A stretch of 6,420 nt of DNA, from positions 1 to 6,420 of the forward strand of contig WAQS01000103.1 of assembly GCA_015520115.1 (NCBI GenBank), in the 5' to 3' direction. This stretch comes from Ferroglobus sp. (lineage in GTDB: Archaea > Halobacteriota > Archaeoglobi > Archaeoglobales > Archaeoglobaceae). The position numbers were made by a program, and so were the translations under genes. Below are positions 1-5,175 of the stretch, piece by piece (position 1 is the stretch's first letter; each line of letters starts with the position of its first letter). Under the pieces are notes generated by a model. It worked only from the letters and a program-made list of their open reading frames with translations, was not told the DNA's origin and did no database searches.

Positions 1-272
1 ATCTTTTTAACTATTCCGCTCACCGGAGACCTTTGAATGTGGCAGTCGAATAACCCCATGAAGATTTCCAGCCTCCCATCTTTAACGAAATCTATTCTTC
101 CGTCCGCTGGAGAGACTACCCAATTTCCGATCTCTCTTTCAGGATCTCTGAAGAAGAAAATTGTAAAAGCTATTAGAGCTGAGAGTAGAGGAATTAGGAA
201 CTTTACGAAAATTCCGAGAGGTAGTAAGAGAATTAGAATTAAAATGACTTTCAACGCTTCTTTTCTAACCAA
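1..272 (-). CDS. asd: Archaetidylserine/phosphatidylserine decarboxylase, partial (C-terminus off the left edge)
   Basis: About 90 N-terminal residues are visible. This family decarboxylates archaetidylserine or phosphatidylserine to the ethanolamine lipid at the membrane, using a pyruvoyl group made by self-cleavage near the C-terminus, which lies outside the window. A hydrophobic N-terminal stretch of about 25 residues is followed by the family blocks [16 protein letters not shown] and [19 protein letters not shown], which are typical of the short archaeal/bacterial form. I chose TTG at 270-272 because GGTGAG lies just upstream and gives the start [12 protein letters not shown] at 252-254, overlapping the archaeosortase stop codon, is an alternative. 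Either way the gene overlaps the archaeosortase gene, so the two are probably cotranscribed and translationally coupled. Family assignment is confident; the lipid substrate is inferred from the archaeal context. Confidence 0.88.
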   Translation of the reverse strand, partial: MVRKEALKVILILILLLPLGIFVKFLIPLLSALIAFTIFFFRDPEREIGNWVVSPADGRIDFVKDGRLEIFMGLFDCHIQRSPVSGIVKK

Positions 273-997
273 GTTCTCACCACCACATCCTTAGCTTTGA
301 ATATGTCCTCGGCAAAGTTCGGCAGATACTTAAAAACTTGCATTGCAATGATTATCAATGCTACCGTCGCAAGCAGTTTGGAGATTACGTGGTGGGCTAT
401 GTAGAAGCTGTTTTCACCAAACCAACTATCTCCGTAGGCGAGGATTATGAACGTGTTTCTTAGAAGGTTGAGCACGTAAATTACCGGAACGGAAACTAAA
501 AAAGCTTTAAGCTTGTTAACAACTCTCCCTTCCGCCCCCAACGAAATTCCGGCGAAAAGTGATATGCTCTCTATTCCCGTGCAGGCGAGAATTATTTGTA
601 CGATTTTGTCGTTGTAGTATATGAGATCTTCCCTGACTGTAAATTCGTAACCGAGAAAACTTGCTAAAATTGATGTTTGAGTCGCCACGATCTCTATTAG
701 CTCTTTTCCGAGCATAGTTTCAGCGAAGGTGAAGTAAATAAGAGAGGAGATGGCAGCAATGAATGTTAGCCTTGGAAAAACGTCGTCATTAGCTCTTAGA
801 ATCGTTAAGCCGAGGAGGGTGAAGAGGGAAAAGGCTGCAACCATAAGCGCGGAGTTGAAATAATCGGAAATACTGAGATAGTAGGGTAAATTTAGCAGCC
901 AAAACACTCCGAAGGTCGTCCAAGATATGAAGCCGACGAATTTATTTTTAGTTGACGCGTAGATGAACATTAGGAGCGTTGAGGTGAATTGTAGCAT
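251..997 (-). CDS. artA: Archaeosortase (exosortase/archaeosortase family, probably ArtA type)
   Basis: Polytopic membrane cysteine transpeptidase-like enzyme of 248 aa. The family recognises C-terminal sorting tails (for example PGF-CTERM) on secreted surface proteins and processes them for lipid attachment. The catalytic pattern is visible: Cys139 in ACTGIES, Arg180 in LLRNT, and His202/His203 in AHHVISK, each inside or next to a hydrophobic segment. About seven or eight membrane segments can be picked out, and the tail is basic (WLEKKR). An in-frame stop lies a few codons before the ATG, and a TATA-like element sits about 25 bp upstream, so a leaderless start at 997 fits. The downstream decarboxylase gene overlaps the 3' end. 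That pairing fits the reported need for archaetidylserine synthase and decarboxylase in ArtA-dependent anchoring in haloarchaea. The subtype is inferred; no substrate protein is seen here. Confidence 0.9.
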   Translation of the reverse strand: MLQFTSTLLMFIYASTKNKFVGFISWTTFGVFWLLNLPYYLSISDYFNSALMVAAFSLFTLLGLTILRANDDVFPRLTFIAAISSLIYFTFAETMLGKELIEIVATQTSILASFLGYEFTVREDLIYYNDKIVQIILACTGIESISLFAGISLGAEGRVVNKLKAFLVSVPVIYVLNLLRNTFIILAYGDSWFGENSFYIAHHVISKLLATVALIIIAMQVFKYLPNFAEDIFKAKDVVVRTWLEKKR

Positions 998-1007
998 GGC
1001 AAATCGT

Positions 1008-1016
1008 TTTTATGCA
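1008..1016 (+). promoter_or_regulatory. TATA-like box for the PHP-Nudix-TFS operon
   Basis: TTTTTATGC is centred about 25 bp before the GTG at 1037. Initiation would therefore fall at or next to the start codon, giving a leaderless first gene; no Shine-Dalgarno sequence precedes that GTG. This is assigned by position and composition only. Confidence 0.4.
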
Positions 1017-1019
1017 GAG

Positions 1020-1028
1020 AATATACAG
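1020..1028 (-). promoter_or_regulatory. TATA-like box for the archaeosortase operon
   Basis: Read on the minus strand this is TGTATATTC. Its centre lies about 26 bp upstream of the ATG at 997, the distance expected for a leaderless archaeal transcript. It sits between the plus-strand TATA-like box and the plus-strand start codon, so the two promoters interlock. No B-recognition element is clear. Confidence 0.45.
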
Positions 1029-1036
1029 TTTTCGTT

Positions 1037-1675
1037 GTGTTCGACTTTCACATACACAGCGTTTACTCGGATGGAAGGGGAAGGATAGACGAAATAGTTA
1101 GGAAAGCTCGAGAAAGGGGGTTGAAGGTCATTTGCATAGCTGATCACTCTTCTGAACATTCCCTCGGACTTACGAAGAAAAAAGCTGAGAAAAGATCGAT
1201 CGAGATTGAGATGGCGGAGCAGAAATATGGAGTTGTGGTTCTTAACGGGGTAGAGTGCGGCATTCTTGAAAACGGGAGGATAGAAAAGCCAGAATTTAAA
1301 TTTGATCTAATAATCGCCTCTGTTCACAGCTACTTGACTCCGGAGGAATACTACAAAAGGTTGAGGGAATGCATAAGAACTCAGGAAATTCACGTTCTCG
1401 GACATCTGCATTCGGAAATGGTTAGTTTGGATGGTAGGATTCCGGAATACGATCTTGAGATTATCGATCTTGCAAAGGAGAACTGCGTGGCGATAGAGAT
1501 TAACAGCTATCACAGAGCGCCACCCCACGATATAATTGAAGAAGCTGGTAGGAAGGGGTTAATTTACTCGATAGGGAGCGATGCGCATTCGGTTGAGCGA
1601 GTAGGAGACGTTTCGTGGGCGAAAAAGCAGGCGGAGAAAAACTTTAGAAAATCCATATTGGATGTGATTCTATGA
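1037..1675 (+). CDS. PHP-domain metal-dependent phosphoesterase
   Basis: A single PHP domain of 212 aa, the TIM-barrel-like metal-dependent phosphoesterase fold shared with histidinol phosphatase and PolX/YcdX proteins. The metal ligands are present in the usual order: HxH at His5/His7, Asp12, Asp36-His37 (ADHS), Glu73 (GVECG), His97 (SVHS), His123 (GHLH), and Asp182/His184 (GSDAH). The protein is probably a soluble active phosphoesterase, but its substrate (nucleotide, sugar phosphate or DNA end) cannot be told from sequence. Nothing in the neighbourhood suggests histidine synthesis, so I do not call it histidinol phosphatase. It starts with GTG, seemingly leaderless, and its stop codon overlaps the start of the Nudix gene in an ATGA, so the two are translationally coupled. 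Confidence 0.88.
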   Translation: MFDFHIHSVYSDGRGRIDEIVRKARERGLKVICIADHSSEHSLGLTKKKAEKRSIEIEMAEQKYGVVVLNGVECGILENGRIEKPEFKFDLIIASVHSYLTPEEYYKRLRECIRTQEIHVLGHLHSEMVSLDGRIPEYDLEIIDLAKENCVAIEINSYHRAPPHDIIEEAGRKGLIYSIGSDAHSVERVGDVSWAKKQAEKNFRKSILDVIL

Positions 1676-2085
1676 AGTGCATAACGCTTACAGTCGATGC
1701 GATAATTCCCTACAAGGGAGGAATAGTTCTCGTAAGGAGAAAGAACGAGCCTTTTAAGGGGAAATACGCTTTGCCCGGAGGAATAGTTGAATACGGAGAA
1801 AGGGTCGAAGATGCAGCTGTAAGAGAAGCTGAAGAGGAAACCGGGTTGAAGTGTAAAATAGAAAGACTCGTTGGGGTTTACTCCGATCCGAACAGAGATC
1901 CGAGAGGGCACTTCGTTTCGATTTGCTTCATTCTCATTCCCGTGGGAGGAGAGCTTAAAGCTGGAAGCGATGCCGAGGATGTGAAAGTTTTTAAACTCGA
2001 AGAACTTCCGGAATTAGCATTCGATCACGAAAAAATGATAAAGGATGCGGAGGTGTATCTGCGTGGAATTCTGTCCAAAGTGTAG
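1672..2085 (+). CDS. Nudix hydrolase, ADP-ribose pyrophosphatase-like
   Basis: A 137 aa single-domain Nudix hydrolase. The Nudix box is complete at residues 37-59: Gly37, Glu43, then REAEEETGL (51-59), which holds the Mg2+-binding glutamates. A proline (Pro73, in SDPNRDPRGH) lies 15 residues after the box glycine, a feature associated with ADP-ribose pyrophosphatases, which split ADP-ribose into AMP and ribose 5-phosphate. The protein is soluble, with no signal peptide. The start ATG overlaps the stop codon of the PHP gene by 4 nt, and the 3' end overlaps the TFS gene by 23 nt, so all three are probably one operon. The Nudix call is firm; the exact substrate is an inference from one residue and resemblance. 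Confidence 0.9.
   Translation: MKCITLTVDAIIPYKGGIVLVRRKNEPFKGKYALPGGIVEYGERVEDAAVREAEEETGLKCKIERLVGVYSDPNRDPRGHFVSICFILIPVGGELKAGSDAEDVKVFKLEELPELAFDHEKMIKDAEVYLRGILSKV
2049..2055 (+). promoter_or_regulatory. Strong Shine-Dalgarno sequence that sets the TFS start
   Basis: GGAGGTG ends 7 nt before GTG at 2063, inside the end of the Nudix coding region. It decides against the upstream in-frame ATG at 2045, which would lie before the site and add six residues foreign to the family. Confidence 0.7.
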
Positions 2086-2371
2086 GAGCATAATGATATA
2101 TCAAGGAGACAAAGCGGTTTGCAGAAAATGCGGTTTCGAAAAGGATGCCGGAGAAGCAGAACTCATCACGGTTTCAAAGAGGAACAAGGAGGAAATTCCG
2201 GTGATAGAAGAGGAAAACATAAAAACTCTCCCGACAACAAACGTCGTCTGTCCGGCCTGTGGAAATCGAGAAGCCTACTGGTGGCTGAGGCAGTTAAGAG
2301 CGGCGGACGAAAGCGAAGTTAGATTTTTCCGCTGTACGAAGTGTGGGAAAACTTGGAGGGAGTACGATTAA
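2063..2371 (+). CDS. tfs: Transcription elongation factor S (TFIIS/RPB9-like)
   Basis: A 102 aa protein with two zinc ribbons, the layout of archaeal TFS. The factor enters RNA polymerase through the secondary channel and stimulates cleavage of backtracked transcripts. The N-terminal ribbon uses Cys4, Cys7, Cys20 and Cys23. The C-terminal ribbon uses Cys63, Cys66, Cys91 and Cys94. Between the C-terminal cysteine pairs is the loop QLRAADE, whose Asp82-Glu83 pair corresponds to the catalytic acidic tip of TFIIS. Tip and ligands are all intact, so cleavage activity is expected rather than an inhibitory paralogue. I chose GTG at 2063 because of the strong ribosome site and because family members begin MxFCPKC. 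The gene overlaps the Nudix gene upstream, and its stop codon interleaves with that of the convergent GNAT gene. Confidence 0.92.
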   Translation: MEFCPKCRSIMIYQGDKAVCRKCGFEKDAGEAELITVSKRNKEEIPVIEEENIKTLPTTNVVCPACGNREAYWWLRQLRAADESEVRFFRCTKCGKTWREYD

Positions 2372-2886
2372 ATTTGAAGGACGAGCTTTAATGCTGCCCC
2401 ATCTTTTCCCATTATGCTTGGCTCAAGGTGGGAGCGGGCTTCAACCTTAAACCCGAACTTTTCGAAGATGTGCAGAGCGACACGATTTCTCTCGTTTATG
2501 AACGCTATTAATCTTCTGATTCCTCTGCTCTTTGCGAACTCTATCATTTCCTTCACCAAGTGCTGTCCAAGCCCTTTGTTTTGATAACTATCGTGAACTA
2601 TGACAGCCAATTCGGCAGATTTTTCACCCACCTTTATTAGCCTACTTTCAGCCACTATCTCTCCTTTCTCATTTTCCGCAACAACAGAGTAGACATTTTC
2701 GAAATCCACCCTTTCGAACATTTTCTTGACTTCCTCCTTTGAAAACTCGTAAGGTCTGAGAAAACGGAGGGACTTCTCCGATAAAGTTGTGTACATTCTT
2801 ATTAACTTCTCCAAATCGTTTTTCTCGGGAAATCTGAGCGTAATTTCCTCGCCGGTCGTGATTTTTACTTTCTTGGGGAACTGCAC
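2368..2886 (-). CDS. GNAT-family N-acetyltransferase, similar to the acetyltransferase domain of Pat-type proteins
   Basis: A 172 aa GNAT domain that would move an acetyl group from acetyl-CoA to an amine. Motif A is clear at about residues 94-112, with the CoA pyrophosphate-binding loop QNKGLG (102-107); the later segment NERNRVALHIFEKFGF (131-146) is motif B. The N-terminal part (LSEKSLRFLRPYEFSKEEV, followed by an SVVAE strand) resembles the GNAT domain of protein acetyltransferases such as archaeal Pat, so a protein lysine substrate is possible but unproven. It starts with GTG (2884-2886). A TATA-like CGTAAATATC at 2906-2915 on the same strand, about 24 bp away, suggests a leaderless transcript. 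The 3' end overlaps TFS by 4 bp tail to tail, and no terminator is visible between them. Confidence 0.87.
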   Translation of the reverse strand: MQFPKKVKITTGEEITLRFPEKNDLEKLIRMYTTLSEKSLRFLRPYEFSKEEVKKMFERVDFENVYSVVAENEKGEIVAESRLIKVGEKSAELAVIVHDSYQNKGLGQHLVKEMIEFAKSRGIRRLIAFINERNRVALHIFEKFGFKVEARSHLEPSIMGKDGAALKLVLQI

Positions 2887-2905
2887 AAAAGTAAAAAAGG
2901 AATGC

Positions 2906-2915
2906 GATATTTACG
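2906..2915 (-). promoter_or_regulatory. TATA-like box for the GNAT gene
   Basis: On the minus strand this reads CGTAAATATC, with its centre about 24 bp from the GTG start at 2886. That spacing fits a leaderless archaeal transcript. No Shine-Dalgarno sequence is seen before the GTG. Confidence 0.4.
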
Positions 2916-2962
2916 TATTGTCTTTTCATTTTGTTGCGAGTTATCAAATGACCATAATGAAC

Positions 2963-2977
2963 AAAACGTTTAAAACC
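2963..2977 (+). promoter_or_regulatory. Promoter of the tRNA-Ser gene (BRE/TATA)
   Basis: An A-rich AAAACG precedes TTTAAAA (2969-2975), centred about 29 bp before the mature 5' end of the tRNA. This matches an archaeal BRE plus TATA box, with initiation a few bases upstream of the tRNA. Confidence 0.55.
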
Positions 2978-3000
2978 AGATACCAAAAAGATTTCTTTAA

Positions 3001-3081
3001 GCCGGGGTTGCCGAGTGGTAAGGCGGCGGCCTGCTAAGCCGCTGGGCTCTGCCCGCGTGGGTTCGAATCCCACCCCCGGCG
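3001..3081 (+). tRNA. tRNA-Ser (anticodon GCT)
   Basis: A complete class II tRNA cloverleaf can be folded by eye. The acceptor stem is GCCGGGG (3001-3007) with CCCCGGC (3074-3080). The D stem is GCC/GGC (3010-3012, 3022-3024). The anticodon stem is GCGGC/GCCGC (3026-3030, 3038-3042) around loop CTGCTAA, with GCT at 3033-3035. A long variable arm (3043-3056) has a GGGC/GCCC stem, and the T arm is GTGGG/CCCAC (3057-3073) around TTCGAAT. The discriminator base at 3081 is G, as expected for serine tRNAs. CCA is not encoded and no intron is seen. It reads AGC/AGT codons. Everything downstream in the window looks like accessory DNA, so the gene may have served as an integration site. Confidence 0.97.
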
Positions 3082-3084
3082 TAA

Positions 3085-3438
3085 GAAACTTTGTTTCCAT
3101 GTCGTATCCAAGTACTCAAAGGAGATATATCGAGAAGGTTTGTTTTATTTTTAAATTCACTCTCAACCAGTTTTGCATTTGCATATTCTCTAATAATGGT
3201 TTTAGTAAACACATCTTTTCCTCGAAACCTTTGCAATATCAACCTTAATTGGCGGAGATATTACTGTAGCTCCTTTTATAGCACGAATAAACACTTGTTC
3301 TGTGGTAATGATTTCTATAGGGAAGTTGGTTGTCTTTTTTCTGATGTTTACTTTTACATCATTCCAAACACTTAACTTTGGTTTTGCTACACATTGTACG
3401 GATGGTCGTATGGGAAGTAGTGTGGGGGATGGAGGATA
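3085..3438 (-). pseudogene. Decayed minus-strand coding region of unknown function, one frameshift
   Basis: Two minus-strand open frames join into one protein-like reading. The first (3438 down to about 3231) contains VWNDVKVNIRKKTTNFPIEI, then TTEQVFIRAIKGATVISPP. The second, from about 3230 to 3085, continues with RFRGKDVFTKTIIREYANAK and LVESEFKNKTNLLDISPL. The switch lies near AAGGTTTCGAGG, and each frame runs into a stop or into the tRNA shortly past it. There is no start codon before the upstream stop (3439-3441), so the N-terminus is missing. The composition looks like a soluble globular protein, but I do not recognise the family. The plus-strand frames here look like shadows. It lies head-on against the tRNA 3' end, where an element or old insertion could have left it. 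Confidence 0.4.
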
Positions 3439-3474
3439 CTATCGGTAAGTCTGGGATAATAGATATATTATATT

Positions 3475-3797
3475 GAGAAAATACTCGGAGTTGGACCATC
3501 AACAGCGGAAAAGCTGGGAATACTGGTTACAGCACAACCGAAGCGATTGCCGTAGCATCTCCTCCTGAACTAAGTGCTGCTGAGATTGACGAATCCAGCG
3601 CTGCCAAAATTATAGTTGTAGCGGCTGCAAGAAAGCACACAAGCATAGGCGATTTTGAGACCAGAAATAAAGTTCTCGAGAGAAGGCGGAGCGTGAGAAA
3701 GATAACAACTGGTAGTAAAGAGTTTGACGCCTTGCTGGGTGGCGGGATTGAGCTTGCCGTGAATGTTCAGTTTCTTGTTGAAGAAGGTGGGCTTGAT
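3475..3797 (+). pseudogene. radA: RadA recombinase relic (N-terminal region, Walker A deleted)
   Basis: RadA is the archaeal RecA/Rad51 strand-exchange protein. The relic opens with [14 protein letters not shown], the helix-hairpin-helix signature of the RadA N-terminal domain. A shift by one base in 3516-3524 moves the reading to the frame [20 protein letters not shown], which continues through [20 protein letters not shown] and [20 protein letters not shown]. At 3752/3753 the reading jumps in frame to [15 protein letters not shown]. Intact RadA carries about 20 residues between these blocks, including the GEFGSGKTQ Walker A loop, and they are gone. The rest of the ATPase core is missing, and there is no start codon, since stops lie just upstream. 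ATP binding is impossible, so this cannot be a working recombinase; a functional radA should exist elsewhere. Similarity is strong by eye, and the deletion size is estimated from family memory. Confidence 0.82.
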
Positions 3798-3809
3798 AGA
3801 GTTTTTAGT

Positions 3810-4138
3810 ATGCCAGGGAGAAGTGATATAGAGTACCATCTTGCTCACTTGACATGTGGTGAGTTTTGTATTCAACAGTTCCCATTCAACATAACTTTTA
3901 ATGTTAGGAATAAATTTAACGAGAGTGAGGTTAGAGAATACTTAACAGAATAGGGCATACTTAACGGCATATTTCTCAAAGAAGATATATCTCATTTCAA
4001 GATCGTGGCATTATTAAGAAAGCTCCTGAAGGTAAAATACACCATTTCATCTTTAAACTCTGCGATCTCGAACATCTCAAAGAGCTATGCAAATTATGTA
4101 AACAAAAAACAAGCCTCTTCACATTTTTGGATATGTAG
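3810..4138 (+). pseudogene. Decayed ORF of unknown function fused in frame to the RadA relic
   Basis: The frame that leaves the RadA relic continues through an ATG at 3810 as [19 protein letters not shown] and [18 protein letters not shown] to a TAG at 3951-3953. After the TAG the same frame remains protein-like (GILNGIFLKEDISHFKIVAL). Near 4019 the plausible reading moves to another frame, APEGKIHHFIFKLCDLEHLK, which runs to a TAG ending at 4138. This is best read as a gene of about 110 codons broken by one nonsense change and one frameshift. The predicted product is helical and fairly rich in cysteine and histidine, with no motif I can name. The alternative is a real 86-codon ORF from GTG at 3693 to 3953, but its first third is clearly RadA debris. 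Confidence 0.4.
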
Positions 4139-4172
4139 ATAACCTCGCAGCAAAATCAATTTTACTACTTTC

Positions 4173-4439
4173 CTATAAGTACTTCTCAATAATTTCATCT
4201 ATATCGGCTTTTCTCCTAGGGTTTAATGAGACTTCCAAACCGTAAGATGTCGGTTTAGCGAGTAATAATCCTTCTTTAATCAGTTCTTCTGCAACTTTTT
4301 TAGCTAATCCACGTAAATGTTTAGGAATTCCGGAAGTTAGCTTATCAAAACTCGTATGAGCATGTCCCCATTTTCCTCTTCTTTTTAGCTTTTTGAGAAT
4401 CGTAGCTTTGAGAATACTGTGAAGTTCTTCATCGTTCAT
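4173..4439 (-). CDS. Small basic protein, probably winged-helix-like, archaeal hypothetical
   Basis: An 88 aa protein (92 aa if ATG at 4451 is used). It contains KKLKRRGKWGHAHTSFDKL, then PKHLRGLAKKVAEELIKEGL, then LLAKPTSYGLEVSLNPRRK. The helix-turn-helix-hairpin pattern with a basic strand and turn suggests a small nucleic-acid-binding winged helix; I recall similar archaeal proteins of unknown role but cannot name a family. I prefer ATG 4439 because the TATA-like element at 4461-4470 is about 27 bp upstream of it, fitting a leaderless start; ATG 4451 would be too close. The gene is intact, although both neighbouring stretches are decayed. It is divergent from the winged-helix gene at 4527 and shares its intergenic palindrome, so the two may be co-regulated. 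Confidence 0.72.
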   Translation of the reverse strand: MNDEELHSILKATILKKLKRRGKWGHAHTSFDKLTSGIPKHLRGLAKKVAEELIKEGLLLAKPTSYGLEVSLNPRRKADIDEIIEKYL

Positions 4440-4460
4440 CTTGCTTAACATTGATGAAAA

Positions 4461-4470
4461 GATATTTAAG
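4461..4470. promoter_or_regulatory. Possible bidirectional TATA element
   Basis: GATATTTAAG contains a nearly symmetrical TATTTAA, which reads TTAAATA on the other strand. It is about 27 bp from the minus-strand ATG at 4439. On the plus strand it would place initiation near 4492, inside the palindrome upstream of the gene at 4527. One TATA could serve both genes; this is inferred from spacing. Confidence 0.4.
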
Positions 4471-4487
4471 CATTTGTTAAACAGTAG

Positions 4488-4509
4488 TTTTTGATATCGA
4501 TATCAAAAA
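4488..4509. repeat. 22-bp perfect palindrome, operator-like
   Basis: TTTTTGATATC (4488-4498) is followed directly by its exact reverse complement GATATCAAAAA (4499-4509), with no spacer and no mismatch. The symmetry stops at both flanks (G/G). It lies between the divergent starts at 4439 and 4527, where the plus-strand transcript would begin. Its dyad symmetry suits a dimeric winged-helix repressor, most simply the product of the 4527 gene acting on its own promoter. A terminator is unlikely because no gene ends here. Confidence 0.7.
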
Positions 4510-4526
4510 GCGGAATGGGTGTTAAA

Positions 4527-4850
4527 ATGGTAGAAGAAACATTATTTCTGAAATTCTTAGGGAAAGATAATCCGATAATAAGAGTAATTGACTTCCTAAT
4601 CGATAACGAGGCTTTCGATTACTCCAAAACAGAAATAGCAAAAGGAGCTGGAATTAGCCGAACTACCTTGCTTAAGATTTGGAAAACTCTTGAAAATCTC
4701 GGAATAGTCGTGGAAACAAGAAGAGTAGGGAGGGCAAAAATGTACAAGCTAAACAAAAACAATCCAATCGTTCAAAAGTTTATCGAATTGGATAATGCTA
4801 TTTCTGAATATTACGCTAAGAAATGTACTGAAATAACAGTTAAGAGATGA
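4527..4850 (+). CDS. Winged helix-turn-helix DNA-binding protein
   Basis: A 107 aa transcription regulator-like protein. Residues 14-33 form a first helix ([20 protein letters not shown]). The helix-turn-helix covers about 34-57 ([20 protein letters not shown]), and the wing is at about 61-76 ([16 protein letters not shown]). A C-terminal helix (81-97) could dimerise. I use ATG 4527 with GGTG at 4518-4521 as ribosome site. Longer starts (TTG 4491, ATG 4515) would begin inside or just after the palindrome and add poorly structured residues. The last codon region carries ATGA, overlapping the apparent start of the broken EVE-domain gene, so this was probably the first gene of a two-gene operon. 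Autoregulation through the palindrome is inferred. Small regulators like this often act as antitoxin-like or cassette repressors, but that role is not shown. Confidence 0.85.
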   Translation: MVEETLFLKFLGKDNPIIRVIDFLIDNEAFDYSKTEIAKGAGISRTTLLKIWKTLENLGIVVETRRVGRAKMYKLNKNNPIVQKFIELDNAISEYYAKKCTEITVKR

Positions 4851-5095
4851 TTTCATTGGCTATGAAATAACAACTAAAGAAAATTGGAAGGAGATAAAAG
4901 AGCAGAATATCTGGGGAATTCCCAAAAGACACAAGAATACGATTATGAAGGTTAAACTCAAATGATAAGCTCCTGATTTACGTTAAGCAGGAAAAAGTTG
5001 ATAATAGAATTAAGAGAGGACGACAACTTAAATTTCATCACCATGCTAAACACCTTTTTAAGTTGTACAGTGCTATGAATAAAAGAATTCAGTAG
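4847..5095 (+). pseudogene. EVE-domain (UPF0310, PUA-like) protein, frameshifted and truncated
   Basis: EVE domains have a PUA-like fold and are thought to bind modified bases in DNA or RNA; many occur near defence or modification genes. The reading [20 protein letters not shown] followed by [15 protein letters not shown] closely matches the EVE N-terminal half, which commonly runs ITxxENWEVIK, NVWGVPKRHKN, KVKPGDKL. Decay is plain. ATG 4847 overlaps the wHTH stop codon, but its frame closes at once, as if one base were lost just after it. A second shift near 4957-4963 introduces TGA, after which the family block GDKLLIYVKQEK (from 4964) resumes in another frame. Beyond about 5000 the frame stays open to TAG at 5095 but no longer resembles the second half of the family (normally about 145 aa in all). 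Confidence 0.75.
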
Positions 5096-5175
5096 TCCCA
5101 CAGCGCCCCTCTCCCCTCGTTCTCATCTCGTACATCGATCTCCTTGTCAACACTTCTTTATACCTTCAGTTGTCA
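5096..5175. other. Short gap between the EVE relic and the 175 aa regulator
   Basis: No intact gene is seen. On the minus strand, just after the regulator's stop codon, a short open stretch (about 5085-5147) could be read as a 26-codon peptide containing RSMYEMRTRGEGRCG. It may be debris of a gene that once followed the regulator. The plus strand is C- and T-rich (CCCCTCTCCCCTCG), with no hairpin strong enough to call a terminator. Confidence 0.3.

Noticed and set aside
37..294. 85 aa plus-strand ORF at the left edge
   Set aside because: It is antisense to the decarboxylase gene, whose family motifs are clear on the minus strand.
1564..1911. 115 aa minus-strand ORF
   Set aside because: It is antisense to the PHP and Nudix genes, both of which carry complete catalytic motifs on the plus strand.
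2669..3100. 143 aa minus-strand ORF
   Set aside because: It covers the tRNA antisense and then runs out of frame through the well-supported GNAT gene. The composition is not protein-like, so it is a shadow.
2997..3242. 81 aa minus-strand ORF running across the tRNA
   Set aside because: Its last third is the antisense of the tRNA-Ser gene. Only the part before the tRNA looks protein-like, and I treat that as the second half of a frameshifted relic.
3693..3953. Intact 86 aa gene starting at GTG 3693
   Set aside because: Its first 35 residues are RadA sequence lacking Walker A, and the same frame is RadA-like well upstream of the GTG. The start is an accident inside a pseudogene.
4491..4526. 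Upstream start (TTG 4491) for the winged-helix gene
   Set aside because: It lies inside the perfect palindrome and would add residues encoded by an operator-like site. ATG 4527 has a nearby GGTG ribosome site.
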